A model generated the notes under the pieces. That model was not told the DNA's origin. It did not search any database and saw only the letters and a list, made by a program, of their open reading frames with translations. Positions 1 through 9,592 of a stretch of 64,000 nucleotides of DNA are shown here, one piece after another (position 1 is the first letter of the stretch; every line of letters starts with the position of its first letter). The position numbers and the translations under genes are program-made. Source of the stretch: CAVSIS01 sp963814875 (GTDB lineage: Bacteria > Acidobacteriota > Thermoanaerobaculia > Thermoanaerobaculales > Sulfomarinibacteraceae); assembly GCA_963814875.1 (NCBI GenBank), contig CAWFFJ010000035.1:62001-126000 (forward strand), read 5' to 3'.

Positions 1-1384
1 GCGAGCGATGACGCGAGCCTGGAGATCTCGGGCTGCGACTACCGGGTGACACGCGGCGTCCAGCACGGGCTGATCTCGGCGGGCAACGCGGTGATCGACA
101 TCCGCGACACGGACTTCGGCGATGTTCAGCTGATTGCCGCCGAGACCTCCCACTTCACCGCCGAGCGTCTCAACGGGAACTTCGAGGTGATCGTCGAGCA
201 CGACGCGAGCATGGAGCTGGCGGATATCCCCCGCACCGCCGACTCCGGCGAGCTGTGGGTTTGGGTGCAGTTTCCGCCCGGCTCGACGGCGGTCTACACG
301 CCGCCGATGCCCGGCTTCATCGCCACATGGTCGTTTCCGCCGCCCGGTGCGACGGGGATCCTCCAGCATGTGGAGATGCGCCGCTGCCAGGCCAAGCTGT
401 GGCCGATGCTGGTGCGTCAGGGGACGGACCTGGTGCTGCGAGACATTCCCGAGGACAACTGGGTGGTGGTCGGACTCCACTTTCCGGACGACGCGGTCGT
501 CGACGGACTGCTCAACGGTGCGATGCCGGATGGTCGGGTGAACATCGACGACCGCCGGCTGGTGCTCGACCACGCGAGCGTCGACACCTGGAACCTCTAC
601 CCGGAGGACGACGCCCGGGTGCTGGTCCGCCGTAGCCTGGTTGGGCGAGATCCTGACCATGGGCGGCGCCCACGCCAGGGTCGAGGACACGACGGTGGAC
701 GGGTCGGGAGGCTTCCTGGGCGCTCGCGAACACTCCGGGCTCGAGCTGCGTCGCTCGACGGTCACGTGCACCGTCGAGGCCACTCAGGACGCGACCCTGG
801 AGCTCGTCGACAGCGATGTGCAGCCCTACCCGTTCGACACCGCGGGCGCCTTCACCCGGATCGGCGCCTACGATCGTGCGCGGCTGCTCGCCGCCAACAC
901 CACCATCGCCACCAACCCCGCTCTCGCCGGGCAGGGGCTTCTCGGCGGTGTTTTCCTCGCCGGGGTGCCCGCCGCACCGCCGCCACCCGGGGAATCCGCA
1001 ACCCTGTACGGCGTCGCGGCCCTGTTCGCCCTCGACGGCGGACCGGTCCCCGGTCGCTGGCGGCTGGACGCGCTCGCTCGGCGCGACGGACGGGCGCAGA
1101 TCATCGCCGAGGGCGACGGTAACGTCGAAGAGGCCACCTTCGGTACATGGCGCGGTGCCGATCCGACCCAGGACTATCTGCTGCGTCTCACGCTGCTCGA
1201 TGCCTGGGGGCGCCCATTCGTCTACGGAGTCCCGGTGCCGCGGGCTGGGGTGGGTTGGCGGACACCGTTGCGCCGCGCCGCGCCCGATCCCTCGGCAGCC
1301 GCTGCGAGGGTGTGGCGCCAAGGCGACCCCCGGAGGGCAGCACGGGGCGAACCGGGAGGGCGGGGCCGCGTACCTCCCCGCTAG
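1..1384 (+). CDS. Beta-helix-like repeat protein, 3' part, frameshifted
   Basis: The gene is open from the window edge, so its start lies upstream. Frame 1 encodes irregular beta-strand repeats (alternating hydrophobic and polar residues, many Asp/Glu) that look like a right-handed parallel beta-helix. This frame is lost near 640 and the same kind of protein resumes in frame 2 (L-G-E-I-L-T-M-G-G). Removing one G around 640 joins the two halves, which points to a single-base insertion. The last ~50 residues are Arg/Pro-rich and unlike the rest. The stop codon sits exactly at the edge of the palindromic repeat, so the repeat may have replaced the natural end. No catalytic motif is seen and the function is unknown; a surface or exported role is only a guess from the fold. 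Confidence 0.6.
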
Positions 1385-1545
1385 AGGCCTGGCCGGGAAC
1401 CCCCCGCGAAGCGAGAATCGCGAGGAGGCGTGAGATGTGGCGCCGGAAGGTCGCAGATGTAGTCCTTCTACTTCAAGAACTTCCGGCGCCACAGATTGCA
1501 CCTCAGTCGCGATTCCAGCCGTGAGGAGGTTTCCGCCGGGCCTCT
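1383..1545. repeat. Long palindromic interspersed repeat, copy 1
   Basis: Two arms of about 66 bases are near-perfect inverted repeats. They start and end with AGAGGCC / GGCCTCT and have TGTGGCGCCGGAAG and its complement at the inner ends, around a spacer of about 30 bases. A second copy at 58986-59150 is about 90 percent identical over its whole length, including the spacer. The transcript would fold into one long hairpin. It contains no transposase. It may be a non-autonomous mobile element or a structured RNA. Confidence 0.85.
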
Positions 1546-1577
1546 AAAAGCTGCTCGCTCCTCAGGAAGGACGTGCT

Positions 1578-1757
1578 ATGCGACGCATAGCCGGTCTGCT
1601 GTTCGTGCTCGACGGCCGGGTCGATGCCTGGATTCGGGCGGAAGCCGCGACGGCGAAGCCCGCTCCAGGGGGGATCATATCCGGACCTGAGCCGTCGACA
1701 CCGATGCCCGGGGCGCCGTCCGCTCCCAGGTCGAACCTACAGGTCGAAGGTCTCTGA
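1578..1757 (+). CDS. Small open frame, doubtful
   Basis: A 59-codon frame begins with ATG behind AGGAAGG at 1565-1571, a fair ribosome binding site. It starts M-R-R-I-A-G-L-L-F-V and is rich in Ala, Pro and Gly. There is no recognisable domain, and random open frames of this size are common at this GC content. It lies just downstream of the palindromic repeat. The rest of 1546-1829 shows nothing clear. Confidence 0.2.
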   Translation: MRRIAGLLFVLDGRVDAWIRAEAATAKPAPGGIISGPEPSTPMPGAPSAPRSNLQVEGL

Positions 1758-1829
1758 TCTGACGCCCGCACGCTGCGACGTGGAGTTGGCGGCAGCCGTC
1801 ACACCCGTCGCGGCCGACCTGGCTATCGC

Positions 1830-2177
1830 TCAGGCGGCCTTGCCGGAGGATGAACCCTTGGGTCCGTCGTCGCCCTTCGAGGACTCGCCGGAAGAGGACG
1901 AGGAAGACGATGAGGACGACGTGTCGGCGGCCTTCGTCGACGTGTCTTTGGACGATGGCGAGCTCTCGCCTCGCTCGCTCTGCGGCGCCGAGGCGGAACC
2001 CTTGGCATAGTCGGTCACGTACCAGCCGCTCCCCTTGAACTGCAAGGCAGGAGCACCGAGCTGACGCTTGGAGGGTTCGCCGCACTGCGGGCACGCCTGG
2101 ACGGAAGGGGCAGTGAGCCTCTCCCAGCGCTCAAAGCGGTGGCTGCACGCGGAGCATTTGTACTCATACAGCGGCAT
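1830..2177 (-). CDS. FmdB-family zinc ribbon protein
   Basis: This 115-residue protein opens with M-P-L-Y-E-Y-K-C, the hallmark of the FmdB/CxxC_CXXC_SSSS regulatory-protein family. Two CxxC knuckles (C8/C11 and C30/C33) would bind one zinc. The C-terminal half is a low-complexity Ser/Lys/Asp tail including a run of about ten serines, as in family relatives. The ATG at 2177 was chosen because GGAGG lies six bases upstream and the family motif starts there. Members are small cytosolic proteins of uncertain role, often called regulators. The identity is sure; the function is not. Confidence 0.85.
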   Translation of the reverse strand: MPLYEYKCSACSHRFERWERLTAPSVQACPQCGEPSKRQLGAPALQFKGSGWYVTDYAKGSASAPQSERGESSPSSKDTSTKAADTSSSSSSSSSSGESSKGDDGPKGSSSGKAA

Positions 2178-2535
2178 GACGGGCCTCCACACAAGAGTCG
2201 ATTCGATGGGCCGCGGCCGACCACCCGTACCGGCTCATGGCGGGGGGAGACGACCGACCGTCGGCTCGGTATTGTGAAACGTGAGTGAAGGGTTGTCAAT
2301 TCCGCTTCGTGCCTGCGAACGGCGGTCCTGCGCCCGTCCCGCGCGCATTGCCTCGGCCGAGGCGTGGCGGAACCATGTGAGCCGCTCCTGGTGTCGCCAC
2401 ATTCTCGCCACATTTCGCCTCGACCTCGCCCCGTTCGCGCCCTTTGCTCGCCCGCCGCGGGCATTTTCATAAGGGTAGGTTCGGCGTGAGCCGGGCCACT
2501 CGAGTCAATTGCCGTTGCGAGGGTCGTTGGATACC
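2178..2535. other. Intergenic region between divergent small genes
   Basis: About 360 bases separate the divergent FmdB gene and the next small gene. The region must carry promoters for both, but no convincing -35/-10 pair, hairpin or repeat was found. Confidence 0.4.
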
Positions 2536-2616
2536 ATGTCGCCGCGCAGTAGTCAGACTGGTTCGTGGGTGGCTGCGTCGGTCGGCCTCGAGCCGGTCGA
2601 GGAGGAGAGGGCGCCG

Positions 2617-2730
2617 ATGCGTGAGGTCCAGACGCCAGTGGAAGGTTCTGCCAGTCAGCATGTGCTGCTGCCCGTAGTGGTCGGGGTCGTGTTCGTCATG
2701 ATGCTCGTCGCCGGGGCAATGCTCGGCTGA
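2617..2730 (+). CDS. Small single-pass membrane protein
   Basis: The frame ends in one strong hydrophobic segment (V-L-L-P-V-V-V-G-V-V-F-V-M-M-L-V-A-G) right at the C-terminus, as in tail-anchored or single-pass small proteins. The ATG at 2617 gives 37 residues and has a GGAGGAGAGGG stretch upstream. An upstream ATG at 2536 would give 64 residues. No family is recognised. Its job is unknown. Confidence 0.45.
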   Translation: MREVQTPVEGSASQHVLLPVVVGVVFVMMLVAGAMLG

Positions 2731-2845
2731 GCCACGCGGGAACCCTCTACTGCCGGGTCGCGGCCGCGACCGGCTGTTCACGTCCCCAGCTCCTCACCTG
2801 AGACTCGTCCGATCCGCAGCCTGCCGTGGTCGTGCGCCGCCGGCG

Positions 2846-4012
2846 TCAGCTTGGCCGGAAGTCGACAACGTAGCGGCCGTCGCGCATCAGCTCGAGGGTG
2901 GTGCCGTCTGCCATCGTGAGGGATGCTCGCGCGATCACGACCCTCGGCTGCAGCGCGGCGACGTAGACGTAGTCCTGGTGAACGACCTCCTCCGGGTTCG
3001 AGAAGTCGCCCGGGCCGACCTGTCCGCCGAAGTGGTCGGAGCGCCCAAAGGCGATGTGGAGACCGAGCTTTTCGTCGAGCAGCACCTCTCCGATCGGCTC
3101 GATGCCGAAGTCGTCGAGGACGCCGAGGCCGAGCTCGGCGAGGTTGCCGTAGGCGGGCTCCCGCGACAGGTGCTCGGCCTCGGCAGACGCCGCGTCTCCT
3201 CCGTCGTGCACTGTCACGGCGCGATTGGTCTCGATGCGGTACAGGACCACCTCGTCGCCGTGCTGGACGGGGAGGGTTCCGGCGCTGCGGCTCGGGTCGC
3301 CGGGGTGCTCGCCCTCGTAGGGCACGATGTAGGCCTCTCCCGACGGCAGGTTGCCGGCGGTGCCGGACTCCGGCAACAGCCCGCCCGAAGCGTGCGCGGT
3401 CCGATGGCGCAGGTCGAGGTGAAGGGCGTGGCTCACGTTTCCGTCCACCGCGAACACAAGATCGGCACCATCTGCGCGGTCAAGCAGCTCCTTGAGCAGC
3501 CGGACGCGGCGGTTGACCTCGGTGTAGTCGATCCGAAGGGCCGGCACCATCGCGGGTGAGAACCCCGGCATGGTCGCGGCACGGAAGCCGTGCCGGCGCG
3601 CCGCGACCTTGAGCGGCGCCGTTGCCGAAAACTGGGTCGGAGCGAGGATCAGGGGCCTCTCCGCGAGGATCTCGTCGAAGGCCACCGCCGCGGCCGGCTC
3701 GAGATCGTCGGCCGACGCAGGGAGCTCTCCGGAGCACTGGCGCCAGGCGGTGTCGGGCAGATCCGCGTTGTTGCGTCGGACGTTCCGATACAGCACCAAC
3801 TCGACCTCGAGCCCAAGCTCGGCACGGGCAGAGCGCAACGTCTCCACCCAGCCGGCAGCGAGCTCTCGCCGCGTCCGCCAAGTGGGCGTGTCGGGCACCC
3901 CGGCGTCCGGAAGGTCGACCAGCACGGCCAGCGCGCGGTCGCCGGCGTGCGGCTCGAAGACGCGGAACACGAGGTCGGTCAGCTCACGGGCGTCGAGGTC
4001 GACAAGAGTCAC
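2846..4012 (-). CDS. Aminopeptidase M29-like protein
   Basis: This 388-residue cytosolic protein resembles thermophilic-type (M29) leucyl aminopeptidases, which are metal-dependent exopeptidases. Visible support is the C-terminal block around H-I-A-F-G-R-S-D-H-F-G-G, the region where the family has metal-binding His and Asp residues, and the conserved E-A-Y-I-V-P-Y-E-G-E region. The GTG at 4012 was chosen because GGAGG lies five bases upstream; upstream sequence in the same frame is unlike protein. The family assignment is moderate: some relatives are enzymes of peptide modification rather than peptidases. It stands alone, divergent from the thioredoxin-fold gene. Confidence 0.55.
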   Translation of the reverse strand: MTLVDLDARELTDLVFRVFEPHAGDRALAVLVDLPDAGVPDTPTWRTRRELAAGWVETLRSARAELGLEVELVLYRNVRRNNADLPDTAWRQCSGELPASADDLEPAAAVAFDEILAERPLILAPTQFSATAPLKVAARRHGFRAATMPGFSPAMVPALRIDYTEVNRRVRLLKELLDRADGADLVFAVDGNVSHALHLDLRHRTAHASGGLLPESGTAGNLPSGEAYIVPYEGEHPGDPSRSAGTLPVQHGDEVVLYRIETNRAVTVHDGGDAASAEAEHLSREPAYGNLAELGLGVLDDFGIEPIGEVLLDEKLGLHIAFGRSDHFGGQVGPGDFSNPEEVVHQDYVYVAALQPRVVIARASLTMADGTTLELMRDGRYVVDFRPS

Positions 4013-4270
4013 GGTCACCTCCGCAGTGGGATTGTAACCAGTTACGTGCCGTGCGCACCGACGGGGCCGACGAAGGCGGTTCAAGAGGCGGACCGGCACG
4101 GGCTTCGGGCAACGAGGGTCCGGATGAGTTGCAGTGTCGTTGTTTCGAGCGACGTCGCGACCTCCGACTCGTCGCCGAGGGCCTCTGCCCTGCGGGCTCC
4201 TTGCTTGACCTTGCCGGATCCTGCGTCCATAGTGGCCGGGCCCGGGACCCGTGCCGGGACGAGGAGGGTC

Positions 4271-5374
4271 ATGTCCGTGAGCTCCAGGATCAGCATCATG
4301 TTCGCGATCGCGCTCGCCGTGATCGCGCCCATCGCCTGCGCCGCCGCAGACTCGAACCAGTCCGCTCCCGCTGCCCCCGCCACCACCGACCCGGTCGCAA
4401 CTGTCAACGGCGAGCCGATCACCGCCGCTCAGCTCAACGAGGCGGTCGGCGGTCGAATCAGCGCGCTCGACCAGCAGATTTACCAGACCAAGGTCGATGG
4501 GATTCGCGGACTCGCTTTCCAGCGCGTCCTGGAGGCGGTGGCAAAGGCCGCCGACCAGACCCCCGAGGCCTACTACAAGCTCAACGTCGCCGACAAGGTC
4601 ACCGAGCCGGCAGAGCAGATGGTCACGTCGGTGCTGAACCAGTACCGGACCCAGCTGCCCTCCGATGAGGCCCAGGCGCGCGCTCAGGTGGTCGCCTACC
4701 TGAAGCAGCAGCAGGCGCGTACCTTGGAGGAGCAGCTGCGCTCGAAGCTGCTCGGCGAGGCCAACCTGGTCGTGCTGCTCGACCCGCCGCGCCAGGCGAC
4801 CGAACCGGCGCCGTTCGACCCCGCAAAGGGACCGGCCGACGCGCCGGTGGTGATGGTGGAGTTCAGTGACTATCAGTGCCCGTTCTGCCGCCGTGCGCAG
4901 CCGGTCGTCAACGAGGTCATGAAGCGCTACGACGGCAAGATCCGGCACGTCTACCGTCAGCTGCCTCTCGAGATGCATGACAACGCGCGGACTGCCGCCG
5001 AAGCCTCGCTCTGTGCCGCCGACCAGGGCAAGTTCTGGGAGCTTCACGACTGGATGTTCCAGCACCAGCAGGAGCTGGACGCCGCCTCGCTGAAAGAGAA
5101 GGCGGGCGGCCTGGGCCTCGACGCTGCTGTGTTCGCGACCTGTCTCGACGAGAAGAAGCACGCCGCCGAGGTCGATCAGGACATGGCCGAGGCGCAGCGG
5201 CTCGGGATCAGCGGCACGCCCGGGTTTGTGATCAACGGTCGCCTGATCTCGGGCGCTCAGCCGCTGGCCACCTTCACCGAGATCGTCAACGACGAGCTGC
5301 GTCGTGCCGGGGTCGAGATTCCGGCCGAGCCGAAGGAGGCCGCACCCGCGCCCGCCGCCACACCGGCCTCCTGA
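4271..5374 (+). CDS. DsbA-family thioredoxin-fold protein with SurA-like N-terminus
   Basis: The 367-residue protein begins with a hydrophobic export signal (residues about 8-25). A helical region like the N-domain of SurA-type chaperones follows (V-N-G-E-P-I-T-A-A-Q-L-N), then a DsbA/Thioredoxin_4 domain from about residue 185. The redox motif is C203-P-F-C206, and the cis-Pro loop is seen as G-I-S-G-T-P-G-F-V-I-N-G. It would act outside the inner membrane on disulfide bonds of exported proteins. An Ala/Pro-rich tail ends the protein. The ATG at 4271 follows GAGGAGGG. Fusions of this type occur in several phyla. Confidence 0.85.
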   Translation: MSVSSRISIMFAIALAVIAPIACAAADSNQSAPAAPATTDPVATVNGEPITAAQLNEAVGGRISALDQQIYQTKVDGIRGLAFQRVLEAVAKAADQTPEAYYKLNVADKVTEPAEQMVTSVLNQYRTQLPSDEAQARAQVVAYLKQQQARTLEEQLRSKLLGEANLVVLLDPPRQATEPAPFDPAKGPADAPVVMVEFSDYQCPFCRRAQPVVNEVMKRYDGKIRHVYRQLPLEMHDNARTAAEASLCAADQGKFWELHDWMFQHQQELDAASLKEKAGGLGLDAAVFATCLDEKKHAAEVDQDMAEAQRLGISGTPGFVINGRLISGAQPLATFTEIVNDELRRAGVEIPAEPKEAAPAPAATPAS

Positions 5375-5409
5375 CCTGGCGCGTCCCGGCTCGAGGCCGG
5401 GCGCGATCG

Positions 5410-6969
5410 ATGACGGCCGACGAGATGAGACGCATTGGCGAGATCCGGCTGCCGTTCGACCACACACCACCCGAGCTCGACGCCGCGGTGGAGCGGCTTG
5501 GGCTCGCGTCGGCGGGCGGTTGGCGGGTTGTCAAGAAGAGCCTCGACGCGCGGCGCGGCCGGCCGACGTGGGTCTACACCGTCGGCGTACCCGAACCGGG
5601 CGACGACGCGCCGCTGGTGGGCCCGCGGCGCCGTCCGCCGGATCCGCGCCCGGTGGTGGTCGGTGCCGGTCCCGGGGGTCTGTTCGCAGCCTACTGGCTA
5701 GCGCTGCACGGCGCTCCGCCCGTACTGCTCGAGCAGGGTGAGCCGATGGCCGATCGGGTGCTCACGATGGCCCGGTTCATGCGTCTCGGCGAGCTCGACG
5801 AGCGCTCGAACCTCGGCTTCGGTGCCGGGGGTGCCGGCGCATACTCCGACGGCAAGTTGATGACGCGGGTGAAGTCGCCGTACATCCCTTTCGTGATGGA
5901 GACCTTCGTCCGCTTCGGTGCACCCGAGGAGGTCCGCACCCTCGCCAACCCGCACGTCGGTTCGAGCCGCATCCGAAGGGTCATTCAGCGCTTCATCGAG
6001 CACCTCATCGAGCTCGGTGTGGAGCTGCGATTCCGCACCGCCATGGCCTCGCTCGCGGTTGCCGACGGGTCGCTGCGAGCCGTGGTCCTCGAGGACGGCA
6101 ACGAGTTGGCGGCCTCTCACCTGCTGCTTGCCGGGGGACATTCGGCGAGGGCGTTGTACCGGGAGCTCATGCGGCTCAACGTGGCGATGGAGGTCAAGCC
6201 GTTCGCCGTCGGTGCGCGCCTCGAGCACCCGGTGGAGCAGATCGACCGCATCCAGCTCGGGCGCTGGGCAGGGCACCCCGCCCTCGGCGCAGCCCGCTAC
6301 CGGCTGGCCACAACCTGGGACCGCGGGGATGGCCAGCGCGCGATCTACTCGTTCTGCATGTGTCCCGGCGGGCATGTGCTCAATGCGGCCACCGAACGGG
6401 ATGGTGTGGTCTCCAATGGGATGTCAAACTTTGGCCACCACGGGCGCTTCTCCAACGGCGCCTTCGTGGTCAACGTCGACCCGTGCGACCTGCCGGGTGA
6501 CGATGTGCTGCGAGGGGTGAACTGGCAACGGGGCCTCGAGGTCGCGGCGGCCGGTGCTGCGAACCCGGGTGGTGGTTGCCATGCGCTGCCGGGGCAGCGT
6601 TTGGTCGACTTCCTCGCGGGACGTGCGCCGTCCCGCCTGCCCGAGAGCTCCTGCCCCAGCCCAGTCCGCCCGGCGCCGCTTCACGAGCTGCTACCTGACT
6701 TCGCAGTCGAGGCGATGCGGCGCGGGTTCGAGATCTTCGAGCGCCAGATGCGGGGCTTGGTGTCGCCCTCCGCTCTGCTGGTCGGGGTCGAGACCAGGAC
6801 CTCCGCGCCGGTCAGGCTGCTGCGCGATCCCGGCACCCGGCAATCGCCTACCGTCGAGGGCCTGTACCCGGTGGGGGAGGGGGCGGGCTACGCCGGAGGC
6901 ATCACATCGGCCGCAGTCGACGGCATCGCCTCCGCCGAGGCGCTGCTCGAGACTCTTTCGCGAGCGTGA
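5410..6969 (+). CDS. FAD-dependent dehydrogenase, COG2509 type
   Basis: This 519-residue flavoprotein has a Rossmann G-A-G-P-G-G motif at residues 85-90 preceded by an alpha/beta N-terminal domain. It carries the family blocks G-F-G-A-G-G-A-G-A-Y-S-D-G-K-L, R-L-E-H-P-V-E-Q-I-D, S-F-C-M-C-P-G-G and the C-terminal G-E-G-A-G-Y-A-G-G-I. These mark the uncharacterised COG2509 family, distantly related to the HI0933/BaiN proteins. The substrate is unknown. It is probably cytosolic, as no signal peptide is seen. It follows the DsbA-like gene by 35 bases and may be cotranscribed with it. Confidence 0.85.
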   Translation: MTADEMRRIGEIRLPFDHTPPELDAAVERLGLASAGGWRVVKKSLDARRGRPTWVYTVGVPEPGDDAPLVGPRRRPPDPRPVVVGAGPGGLFAAYWLALHGAPPVLLEQGEPMADRVLTMARFMRLGELDERSNLGFGAGGAGAYSDGKLMTRVKSPYIPFVMETFVRFGAPEEVRTLANPHVGSSRIRRVIQRFIEHLIELGVELRFRTAMASLAVADGSLRAVVLEDGNELAASHLLLAGGHSARALYRELMRLNVAMEVKPFAVGARLEHPVEQIDRIQLGRWAGHPALGAARYRLATTWDRGDGQRAIYSFCMCPGGHVLNAATERDGVVSNGMSNFGHHGRFSNGAFVVNVDPCDLPGDDVLRGVNWQRGLEVAAAGAANPGGGCHALPGQRLVDFLAGRAPSRLPESSCPSPVRPAPLHELLPDFAVEAMRRGFEIFERQMRGLVSPSALLVGVETRTSAPVRLLRDPGTRQSPTVEGLYPVGEGAGYAGGITSAAVDGIASAEALLETLSRA

Positions 6970-7113
6970 CCGGAGGCGCGGAGCTCATCTGTATACTCAC
7001 GGCGGCATCGCGCGCGCTGGCGCGCGAGCGGCTCCCGCCAGAAAGCTCCCTCATTGTTCGATCCGGACCTCGGGACGCACTGGTCGGTGTGCTGCAGACG
7101 GAGGGAGAGAGCC

Positions 7114-9396
7114 ATGTATACACCGGGAGCCATCTTGCTCTGGCTCGCGTTTCTTGCCGGTCTCGCGTCCACGGTCGGGTTTGCGGGGGCAGTTCGCAAA
7201 GGAGACGAGTGGCGGCGATTCGCCCGCCAGACCTTCTGGCTGATGACGGTGGCGGTCGTGACCGCGTCCGCGCTGCTCATGTACCTGCTGCTGACCCACG
7301 ACTACCGTCTCGCCTACGTGTGGGCCTACTCAGACAACGCACTGCCGACCTGGTATCTGATCTCGAGCTTTTGGGGAGGCCAGGAGGGCAGCTTCCTGCT
7401 CTGGGTGCTGTGCGGCGTGCTCATGGGTCTGCCGCTGATGCGGCTCGCCCGAGAGTACGAGAGCCGAGTGATGCTCTTCTACAACCTCACCCTGCTCTCG
7501 CTGACGGCGCTCATGCTCAAGCAGAGCCCGTTCCGCTTCCATCAAGGGCTCTCCCAGGGCGCCGTGCCACTCGACGGTCAGGGTCTGAACCCCCTGCTCC
7601 AGAATCCGTGGATGGTGATCCATCCGCCGTTCATGTTCATCGGGTACGCGTCGCTCGCGATCCCATTCGCGTTCGCGCTCGCGGCGCTGTGGATGCGCCG
7701 CTACGAGGACTGGACGCGGATCACGCTGCCGTGGGCGGTGGTCTCGGTCTCCACCCTTGGCGCGGCGATCATGATGGGCGGCTACTGGTCGTACGAGACT
7801 CTCGGTTGGGGCGGCTACTGGGGCTGGGACCCGGTCGAGAACGCCTCGCTGGTGCCATGGCTCATCAGCGTCGCCCTGGTGCACGGCATGGTGCTTCAGA
7901 AGATGAGCGGGCGCTTTCGACGATTGAACCTGGTGCTCGCCGCGGCCGCCTACCTGCTGGTCGTCTACGCCACCTTTCTAACGCGGTCGGGAGTGCTGTC
8001 CAACTTCTCGGTGCACTCATTCGTCGATCTCGGCATCACCTCGTGGCTGGTGATCAACATCGCAGCATTCGTGCTGCTGTCGGGCGCGTTTCTCGTCTGG
8101 CGCTGGCGCGAGATTCCGACTGAGGTCGGTACCGAGCCGTTCCTGTCGCGAACCGTGTTCTCGGTGCTGGCGGTGCTAGCGTGCGTGTTGATCGCCACGA
8201 TCGTGCTGGTCGGGACCTCGGCACCGTTGATAACCCGCCTGTGGGGGGAGCCGTCCCAGGTCGGGCCGTCGTTCTACAATCACGTCGGCGTCTGGCTCGC
8301 CATTCTGCTCGGTCTCCTGCTCGGTGTGACCCCCTTCCTGGGTTGGAAGGCGGCCAAGGCGCGTGCGGGTCGCAAGATGACGATCTCGCTCGTCCTGACC
8401 TCGACCGTGGTCATCGCCGCCGCGTTCTTCGGGCTCCACAGCCCGCTCGCCATTCTCTACCTGGGCGCGGCGTTGATGGGCTTGGTGGCGAACCTCTGGG
8501 CGACCGTCGACTGGGTGCGCGCGGGGCGGTGGACGGCTGCGGGCGGTGCCGTGGCGCACATCGGCGTCGCTGTCATGCTGATCGGCTTCATGACCACAGG
8601 GTGGCTGGGCCGGGAGCGGCGGGTCGAGCTGCGACAGGACCGGCCGGTCGAAGTGCTCGGACGGACGCTCACCTTCCGCGGTGTCGACAAGCCCACCCCG
8701 ACGGCGCGCGACGCGATGGTCGTTGAGGTGAAGGACCGTCACGGCTCTGCGTACCAGCTGAACCCCCGCATGTGGCTCAACCCGAAAAGCCGGCAGCTCG
8801 TCGCCAACCCCGACATCCGCAGCGGGCTCACGACTGATCTCTACTTGGCACCGGTCGAGTACCAGCCCGCTGGTGCCGCCGTTCCCGGCATCGAGCTGAC
8901 GCTGACCCGGAACCAGCCTGAGGCCTTCCGCGACTGGACGCTGACGTTCACCGGATTCGAGATGGTTCCGCCGGCCACCGAAGACGCCGCGATGACCGTG
9001 CTGACGCCGATTACGGTCGCCCGACCGAACCGCGAGCCGGTGATGGTCAGGCCCGGTCTGGAGATGGGAACGAACGGCAACGTGAGGCCGCTGGCGGTGG
9101 CGGTTCCGGACTCCGGCGCGATCCGGGTGGAGGCGACTGGAATCAGTGTCGACGAGGGTCGGGTGCGGCTCGAGATTCTCGATCCGGCGATGGCGCCGGC
9201 CGGGGGGTCACCCGCCGTCTTCGTGGTCGACGTCTCGACCAAGCCGCTGATCGGAGCGGTCTGGCTGGGCACGGTGCTGGTCGTGATCGGCACGCTGATG
9301 GCTCTGGTTCTGCGGGGGCGTCAGGTCTCGGCGCCGACCGTCGCTCCGCAGCCCGCGGGTGGGCTGCCGATCATGCCAGTAGTTCCGAAAGTCTAG
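7114..9396 (+). CDS. ccmF: Cytochrome c-type biogenesis protein CcmF
   Basis: The 760-residue polytopic protein carries the tryptophan-rich W-G-G-Y-W-G-W-D-P-V-E-N motif at residues 232-243, flanked by P-P-F-M-F-I-G-Y and L-T-R-S-G-V-L-S-N-F-S. These are hallmarks of the CcmF heme-handling family. CcmF attaches heme to apocytochrome c at the outer face of the inner membrane with CcmH and CcmE (System I). A large hydrophilic external segment lies near residues 510-690, followed by a last transmembrane helix. The ATG at 7114 follows GGAGGGAGAG. No other ccm genes are adjacent, which is unusual since they are normally clustered. Confidence 0.95.
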   Translation: MYTPGAILLWLAFLAGLASTVGFAGAVRKGDEWRRFARQTFWLMTVAVVTASALLMYLLLTHDYRLAYVWAYSDNALPTWYLISSFWGGQEGSFLLWVLCGVLMGLPLMRLAREYESRVMLFYNLTLLSLTALMLKQSPFRFHQGLSQGAVPLDGQGLNPLLQNPWMVIHPPFMFIGYASLAIPFAFALAALWMRRYEDWTRITLPWAVVSVSTLGAAIMMGGYWSYETLGWGGYWGWDPVENASLVPWLISVALVHGMVLQKMSGRFRRLNLVLAAAAYLLVVYATFLTRSGVLSNFSVHSFVDLGITSWLVINIAAFVLLSGAFLVWRWREIPTEVGTEPFLSRTVFSVLAVLACVLIATIVLVGTSAPLITRLWGEPSQVGPSFYNHVGVWLAILLGLLLGVTPFLGWKAAKARAGRKMTISLVLTSTVVIAAAFFGLHSPLAILYLGAALMGLVANLWATVDWVRAGRWTAAGGAVAHIGVAVMLIGFMTTGWLGRERRVELRQDRPVEVLGRTLTFRGVDKPTPTARDAMVVEVKDRHGSAYQLNPRMWLNPKSRQLVANPDIRSGLTTDLYLAPVEYQPAGAAVPGIELTLTRNQPEAFRDWTLTFTGFEMVPPATEDAAMTVLTPITVARPNREPVMVRPGLEMGTNGNVRPLAVAVPDSGAIRVEATGISVDEGRVRLEILDPAMAPAGGSPAVFVVDVSTKPLIGAVWLGTVLVVIGTLMALVLRGRQVSAPTVAPQPAGGLPIMPVVPKV

Positions 9397-9592
9397 ACCT
9401 CGACGCCGATGACCAGGTCGAGGCGCGGTCGAGGGCCTCTGCGCTCGGAGCCGGTTTCGCTCCGCCAAGTGATCGATCGGTCTCATGTCAGGATGCGCGC
9501 AGCGCATCCAAGGCAGCGGGTGCCGCACTGCCCCCGCGGTACCTCCTTGTCCGGGAATCGCTCGACGGAGCTGTGTGGCTTGCGCTGCCAGG

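Noticed and set aside
1383..1545. Short frames inside the palindromic repeat that give similar peptides in both copies
   Set aside because: The likeness follows from the nucleotide repeat; the hairpin structure explains conservation better than a peptide.
4013..5470. Upstream extension of the M29-like gene to over 870 codons
   Set aside because: The extension is antisense to the DsbA-like gene and unlike protein; a GTG with a good ribosome site at 4012 fits.
9397..9592. Terminator between ccmF and the DUF2723 gene (CCTCGAC / GTCGAGG pair)
   Set aside because: The 7-bp stem has a 12-base loop and no U-run on either strand, so it is too weak to call.
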